Positions 58,240-64,000 of a stretch of DNA of 64,000 nucleotides are shown piece after piece. The DNA comes from Prostheceraeus crozeri (taxonomy: Eukaryota; Platyhelminthes; Polycladida; Euryleptidae). The DNA lies in the NCBI GenBank assembly GCA_907163375.1, contig CAJQUW010009254.1:35264-99263 (forward strand). Reading direction: 5' to 3'. Each line of letters starts with the position of its first letter. Within the stretch, counting starts at the first letter, position 1. The notes below the pieces were generated by a model. It saw nothing but the letters and a program-made list of their open reading frames with translations, made no database searches and was not told where the DNA came from. The position numbers and the translations under genes are program-made.

Positions 58240-58737
58240 TATACATTTGCTAAAAGATCATGAGACTATTCATTCGCTTAAAAAATTGATAACAAATTAC
58301 TAAAGTAAATTCATATACTCAAAAATAGCATCAGTTGCTTGAAATATTGGTAATTGAGAACCAGTATGTATCGAAGTGATTGATTTTAAGCAATTTTGAT
58401 GTTCAACTATCATGTCGCAATTCACGTGGAATTGCCCATATGCATAGGGAGAGGCATCTTAAAGTTAATGGATTACAATGAAATGGCATTTTTATGGAAT
58501 GTATCTTGACTCAGTTGTGTTGTTGTCATGTTAACTAAAAGCTTTTCACATTTGTTCACAAATCAATACGCCACTGTTTAAAGGTTGCCAAGACAGTGTG
58601 TCTGGATAATTTTCTGCAAACATTTTGAACCAGGATCCGAGAAGTTATGAACAGTATGAAGTTATGGTCAGGAATACTGCGCTAAGAACAACGGTGAATT
58701 AATACGAGGCAAGAATGCTATTCGCTTGAATTATCAG
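58240..58737. other. Probable intron or flank of the lectin gene
   Basis: No reading frame of note. It ends in a TTGAATTATCAG acceptor-like site. Upstream exons are not recognisable in the window. Confidence 0.4.
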
Positions 58738-59277
58738 ACATTTCAATTTCATTTCTACATCGGTTTAACGGATTTATTGAATGAAAGAGGAAGTAGAAGG
58801 GACGGCTGGAGATGGACCGATGGGAGCACGTACCCGAACTCGAGAAGCCTCAATTGGAAGTTTAACGAGCCTCATGGAAATACTGATGCTAACTTCGTCA
58901 TAAAAATAAGAAGGGAGGAGTTTGGGGACATTGTTGAGAAAACTGGACATGGCAATTGGCAGGCTGCTCCGATGTGCCAGCCAAGGCACGTACCACCTGT
59001 TAAGTCTTTCAAGAGATCCAACCGCTTTATCAAGACCATTGTTGTCCCATACAGCGGAAAAAATCAACGTCCATGTCAGAATAGCGGATGCTCTTCAACC
59101 TTGAATGTCCGATCGAGAGCCGAATGTTCTAGAAATTGTGGAAATGAAAAGAATGATTTTTGTGTTTCATTTTATTACAATCCTCAAACGGGTAGCTGCA
59201 AAGTTGTGCTTTATACGGACACGAATTTATATTTGGAAGACGTGTCAGGATGGGTGAAATATGTGCGCCAGGAATAG
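58738..59277 (+). CDS. C-type lectin-like plus PAN/Apple domain, terminal exon of a host gene
   Basis: After an acceptor-like CAG (58735-58737) an open frame of 179 residues runs to a stop. Residues 1-90 show the second half of a C-type lectin-like domain: FYIGLTDLL, the core WRWTDGSTY, LNWKFNEPHG and the late GNWQAAPMC. Residues 115-178 form a PAN/Apple-type module with Cys in CQNSGC, AECSRNCG, FCVSFYYN and GSCKVV. The lectin part lacks its first third, expected in upstream exons, and no signal peptide is present, so this is the 3' end of a multi-exon gene. Such proteins are secreted or surface-bound and bind sugars or proteins. The neat calcium-binding EPN motif reads EPH, so calcium-dependent sugar binding may be altered. 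No transposon motif is present, and this is the clearest host gene in the window. Confidence 0.75.
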   Translation, partial: TFQFHFYIGLTDLLNERGSRRDGWRWTDGSTYPNSRSLNWKFNEPHGNTDANFVIKIRREEFGDIVEKTGHGNWQAAPMCQPRHVPPVKSFKRSNRFIKTIVVPYSGKNQRPCQNSGCSSTLNVRSRAECSRNCGNEKNDFCVSFYYNPQTGSCKVVLYTDTNLYLEDVSGWVKYVRQE

Positions 59278-60081
59278 AAGTCATGATAACTGCAATTGAT
59301 TGTTGTGAATATTTACTGCATCTTCATCTGATAATTTCAACATTTGTGTGTTCGTTGACATTAACAGAAACCTATGTGAACAAAATCATCGTTATTTGCA
59401 GAACAGATCGGTGACTGTGTGCAGAAAGAGACATGAAGACATGATGTGAGGTGCATTTGTTTGGTTCCTCAGCGTAAAAGCTTCTTCATTTCCTTGCAAT
59501 CTACGAGTAGATGACGAAACTGTAGCTGTGGATTCTTCAACAAAATTCAACAACATTCTCAATACTCATCGTGTTCTTCGAAGTCAGCAAGACTTTGGTG
59601 TAGTGTTTGTCAATGATATTTTATTAGTTCAAGCTTCAAGCTTAGACAGAAGCTCAAATGCTTTTCTGTTTTATATGCGTTGTTCGAATTAATTAATTAA
59701 TCGTGGCTAGTCATGATAACAGCACACTTCGACATTGAAAAATTTACCGTCCCATCAGGCGACGTTTTTATGATAGTTGTTCGTGTTCGTTGACATATGC
59801 ATTAAATATGCCGAGATAAGTAATTTCTATCAAGATGAGGTGTGTGCGTATAATTTGATTAGTAGGCCTACTTGTATAGTAGTGCAAGTATGTACATAAA
59901 ACGGAATTCAGTGTTTCTTGTGCCGTTACCTCCGATAAAATAAGCAGAAATTCTTGAGAAAATAACATTGCTTTTGAGCATGAACAAATTCAGTCTTCAG
60001 AATATCTTGACCTCCCGTTATTCCATTAACAATTCCTTTGTTTGAAGTATTCATTGATTTTAAGTCATATCTGTGATCAGG
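59278..60081. other. 3' flank of the lectin gene
   Basis: Likely holds the 3' untranslated region; no canonical AATAAA is seen close to the stop. No other feature. Confidence 0.4.
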
Positions 60082-61016
60082 CCTCACAGCAGAGTTGGAA
60101 GTGGGTCAACCAAACTTCACCCATGACCCACCTGACCCATGGCATATGTGACCCACGACCCACCTGACCCACCGACTTTTCACGAAAACATGACCCACCT
60201 GACCCACCAGACCCACATGCTGCAAGGGTGAATGATGTCAGTGCAATTTCCTTTTCTGATATCATCTTTAGTTTCATTTTCATTCAAGATTCTAGGTCTA
60301 TCTAGGTAGAGGTCCCGTAGTATCAAAATTGTTGTTAAAATTTGTTATGAAGATTCAAGTGTTTCAGATCACTTGTCACATGATAAACAGACATGTAAAC
60401 TCATCAAAATTATCTTATAAGCAAGTTCATGCACCACAAATGCCTAAGGTTCCGTTTCTTGTTATAATTCCTGACTATCCGCTTTTAGTGCTACCTACAT
60501 AACTCGCAGAGAGATGATTTGTTAGGTTGTCGAGGGCCCTACAGACTAAATTTCAAATTTTACATCAAATGAAGTCAAAAAATATGATTGCAGTTACGTA
60601 GGCCTAAATCATTTGTTCATGCATTTTTTATGCTAGATACTACATGTGTGAAAATTATCCCAGAATAATCGTCTACGTAGTATTTGCTGCTTCTGATGGC
60701 AATCGATTCAAATTTCATTAACTTCCGCTAATCATCAAGTAGAAAGTTGTATATTTGATGTAAGAATAACATTCATTGAAAAGCAAATGGAGTAAGAATG
60801 CGCAACGCGTGAATAGAAAATTGCATGAGGACAAGGTTATAATTCATAAATTTGCTTACAATGTACATATAGATGAACTGATATATTTGAGTGCCGCTAC
60901 ATCTAATGTATCTAATGAGCAATGAGATGCATGGAACATGTATGATGCGAAAGTATATTGAGCGGCTAAATACTTTAGATGTGAAGCATGTATGTTGATA
61001 ATATTTTGATTTAATA

Positions 61017-62389
61017 CAGGGTGTCTCAGAACTTTGTAGGCAGTTAATACTATTAACTTCTGAGTCAAATAATACAGATATTTATTTCAAACTGACAGTA
61101 CGGAAAATTTTGTACATGTTTCTCAACGCAAGTGTTCAAAGTGCTGTCCATCGACAGCGATTAATTCATGACAGTGAGAGGTCACAGAGCGACAGACTTT
61201 TGAGATGGGATCCATCAGAACGTTTCTTGCACTTAATGTGATTTTATCCCTGATTTCTTGCACATTGAGAGGACGTGGATTCTTGTAGACTTTATTTTTT
61301 AAAAAAAACCCAAAAAAAGAAGTCTAATGGAGTTAGGTCAGGACTTCTTTGGGGATACTCAATGTCACCACGACATCCAATCCATGAAGAGATAGCTTCG
61401 TACAATGGAGTCATAATGAGCTGCAGCTCCAGCCTGTTGAAAGTATGGCAGCTAATTTCCGATATTGCATGGGGACGTAGAAACTGCAGATACTTCTCAC
61501 CATCCACTGTCCCGTTGAAGAAAAATGGACCTATCAAGTCGCGCGAAGAAAGATGCTCATACGGTAACACCAAGGAGCTTAACATCATGCTGTAAAATTT
61601 GATGGGGATTCTCTTCAGCCCAGTAGATACTGTTGTGGTGATTGAGTCGACCATTCAATTTAAACATGGCCTCATCAGACCATGCGATCATGTTTCGAAA
61701 GTCTGGATCGGTAACTGTTTCACTCAAAACCATTCACAAAAGTCGACCCGCCTATCAAAGTCATCTTCATTTAATTCACTTTTAAGTGTTGGGCGGTAAG
61801 GTCTGATGTTGCTTTCAAGGTCTGATGTGAGATTCAAGTCTAAAGCAGCTTGTCTGATTGATTTTCTTGAGTCATCACCGAATGCAGAGAAAACTAAATT
61901 GACAATGTCATTTGACCGCGCAGTTCTTGAACGTCCTTTGGGAGGCTTCCAATTGTTCCTGCGTTCTCCAACTTGTCACGTATTCGGGAGAAGAATTGTG
62001 TCCCTCGACGTGGATATTCATAAGGTCCTTTCCATTGTCCTCTGGACTTGCACAGATATTCTCGCATTTAAAATAATACACTTTTGAACCTTGTATTACT
62101 TTCTTCAAAGTGCAAGCCGAATTCACTTGACATGACTAATGCTTTAATCGGAATATGAATGGATTCAGACGACAATAGAAATTGTTCATAAAAATTCTAG
62201 ATTCAAAAACAGCTTTCAAGTATGAGAAGATCAGCAATAAGCGGTTTGGACATGATGTACTTACACAATCACACAGTAAATCAAACAATGGCACCGTAAA
62301 ATAACTTGACTGCAGTCATTTGATGGTTTTATTTTAAAAACTACCTGCTTAGATGCTTTATGCTGCCTTCATAGTTCTGAGACACTCTG
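61017..62389 (-). mobile_element. Mariner-type element, 1.37 kb
   Basis: Ends CAGGGTGTCTCAGAACTTTG and inverted CAGAGTGTCTCAGAACTATG, each flanked by TA inside TTAATA. It holds a broken transposase on the minus strand. It was inserted into hAT-type element D. Confidence 0.88.
61292..61960 (-). pseudogene. Mariner-type transposase, broken
   Basis: Minus-strand blocks: GDDSRKSIRQAALDLNL (second helix-turn-helix, near 61860), then DDFDRRVDF, FRNMIAWSDEAMFKLNGRLN with the first catalytic aspartate, and IYWAEENPHQ (61610). GPFFFNGTVDGEKYLQFL and WIGCRGDIEYPQRSPDLTPL with the third aspartate (61520-61310) follow. The second catalytic position reads QQAGAAAHY where family members have QQDGAPAHY, so that aspartate is lost. 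The Trp expected in VTVW is a stop, frames shift near 61570 and 61440, and the linker after the helix-turn-helix is short. Dead copy. Confidence 0.85.
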
Positions 62390-63189
62390 TATTAATGAGA
62401 TATTTTGATCAATTACAATATATTCGAAAATATTAAAGCTCTGATCAATCTTTAACCAGAGATTTACATTCAAAATCTCCACCAAGAGGGATTGATCTAT
62501 GTGGGGAATTAGTTTTAGGGGTTGCAATAATTTCTACGAAAGACCTACAACAAATCAAACGAAACAAACAAAACTATAGGTCAGCATGGCATTTGCAAGA
62601 AAAAATTCAAGATGAATAAAATTCCTCTGAATACCTGACTACCTCAGTACCTGTATCCTGAAGACAAAAGTCACCCATCACTGGGCATCGTCAACATAGC
62701 AACAGAGAATCGAGCATACACAATAGTACTCAAACAACTTCTCTTCACAAACCAACATCTCTCAGTAGACAGCAGCAATTGTTTTCGAGCCTTTAATTTT
62801 TGTGAATTCCCCTTTCGAAACTGTATAGGCGTGTGAAAGTCAATTGTGTTCATTTTCAATAGTGAATCATTTTTCATGAATGATAAAGATTAATACGGAA
62901 AAATGAGCTTTAACTACTTTAGAAAATGATATGTCAAATCTATCATGGGTCAAACTGGTTGGAAGTGGGTCAACGAAGTCTGACCCACGACCCACCTGAC
63001 CCACGCTAAATGTGACCCACCTCCACCAATTTTTCGGTAAAACACGACCCACGTGACCCACGCGATTTTGTGACCCACCTGACCCATGACCCACTTCCAA
63101 CTCTGCCTCACAGACCTCCTACTTGTGTTCCTTTTTTAGGCATTTTTCCTATTTCCTCGGACTTTACCGTACGGTACTGGTAAACCGGT

Positions 63190-63460
63190 ACATCATTGGT
63201 GCCGAGTGAGAAATAAATGCGTGCGAGTATTGGCGATAGTTTCTTCTTCGGACTCGGAGAGAACTGGAGGTGCACCAGGTTTCTTGCCATGTAAAACAAA
63301 GAAAAACCACCCAACAATTCAAAGAACCGCGATAACCATATTATCCTCAATTGACATGCTGCCTTCAGGGTTCCAAGCCATATACCGAACATCGCACTGA
63401 CTTTCCTGAGAGACAAGCCTTTCTCAATATCTTCCAACGCCATCTCCAAATCATTTCCAT
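63190..63460 (-). pseudogene. Pogo/CENP-B-like transposase fragment, N-terminal
   Basis: Minus-strand frame MEMALEDIEKGLSLRKVSAM, then FGI, shows the first helix-turn-helix (pattern A-x4-G-S-L-R-x-A-x-x-FGI). After a frameshift near 63290 the other frame reads GKKPGAPPVLSESEEETIAN, the hinge of pogo-type proteins. The DDE part is missing. hAT element D lies just beyond its C-terminal side. Confidence 0.6.
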
Positions 63461-64000
63461 CGTAATGTTGGTATGTTCTCTTGTTATTACCTTTGACATA
63501 ATTGCGAGGCCTGTTGCCGTTGCTTCAATATCGGAATAGCAATCGTCGCTACAATAACTCATGAGGCAATCGCTTGGAATATTCTAATGTGATTCGACGA
63601 TGAGATCTTCCAATAAGGCCGCAGTGTGACATCAGACAGATATTAACTTATTTGCTGCACATTGACAGACCAAGATGACCAAATAATATACTTTTTCTCT
63701 TGATATACTGTATTCCAAAAACCCCTCCGTTGTTTGCGGTATTTTAATCACGAAGTTACTTGGTTCCATAGAAAGTGTATCTAAATACTTAATCTGAGTG
63801 TTAGCAGGCCCTGGCTATGGGCTTAATGTACACGCATGCTGCCCATAGACCTCCATAGAGTATGTTTGCATGCATAATCATGCGTTTATGATCCTAGAAT
63901 ATCCAATCAACCTCAACGTGTAGGCCTGTCTAGGCCATATACTTATGTTTGTATACCCAAAGACAATGAAGAATTCAGTCTTTGTGCATACCTTGTAGGT
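63461..64000. other. No gene seen
   Basis: Window end; no coding region beyond the pogo-like fragment is supported. Confidence 0.4.

Larger units (their letters stand above)
60090..63105. mobile_element. hAT-type element D, 3.0 kb, 8-bp TSD
   Basis: Ends CAGAGTTGGAAGTGGGTCA at 60090 and inverted at 63105. The duplication CCTCACAG is exact (60082-60089 and 63106-63113). Both ends are packed with TGACCCACC repeats (about ten per end), probable transposase sites. No hAT transposase is found; it carries a mariner relic at 61017-62389, so without it the element is about 1.6 kb and non-autonomous. Confidence 0.92.

Overview
This is a eukaryotic window, AT-rich, with GT-AG introns and no prokaryotic operon logic. 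The two candidate host exons (one C-type lectin plus PAN/Apple, one unrecognised) and the mix of DNA transposons point to an invertebrate animal, probably marine; the species cannot be fixed from the sequence. No rRNA, tRNA or CRISPR array was seen. Almost everything readable is transposon-derived, and the main result is a set of nested insertions whose target-site duplications can be read directly.

Layout. 0-14 kb: a decayed piggyBac transposase, a decayed multi-copy family protein without a settled name, two small terminal-inverted-repeat elements, a retroelement reverse-transcriptase scrap, an ADNC-type (DUF7869-like) transposase relic, a Crypton-like tyrosine recombinase relic, an IS630/Tc1 relic and a run of long palindromes. 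13.9-23.9 kb: a Tc1-like element split by an 8.9 kb PIF/Harbinger element (TSD TTA), itself split by a second 4.3 kb PIF/Harbinger element (TSD TCA). Each Harbinger carries a two-exon DDE transposase on the plus strand and a two-exon MADF protein on the minus strand, arranged so that each gene's second exon lies inside the other gene's intron. 24-26 kb: a degenerate 60-bp tandem repeat, a diverged inverted repeat and a 32-bp perfect palindrome.

26.2-33.9 kb: a second nest. A 0.9 kb element with GGTCGTGCAC ends holds a nearly intact hAT (8-bp TSD) and a MADF-only mini-Harbinger (TSD TTA), and the latter holds another hAT (8-bp TSD) inside its MADF reading frame. 35 kb: a candidate host exon of unknown function. 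36-40 kb: no genes seen, a few local repeats. 40.2-41.7 kb: a fold-back element with two 170-bp repeats in each arm. 42-49 and 54-56.6 kb: fossil LTR retroelements (one Copia gag, two Gypsy). The larger Gypsy fossil is split by a 4.5 kb hAT (8-bp TSD) that carries two small inverted-repeat elements of its own.

56.5-58.2 kb: palindromes built from LTR-end sequence, a duplicated repeat and a TA-flanked MITE. 58.7-59.3 kb: the lectin/PAN exon. 60.1-63.1 kb: a hAT-type element (8-bp TSD) split by a mariner relic, next to a pogo-like HTH fragment. Working parts, where they remain, are cut-and-paste enzymes (DDE transposases) and their DNA-binding partner (MADF); the Harbinger pairs look like complete two-protein transposition systems apart from one A7 frameshift in the inner transposase and an unresolved splice phase in the outer MADF gene.
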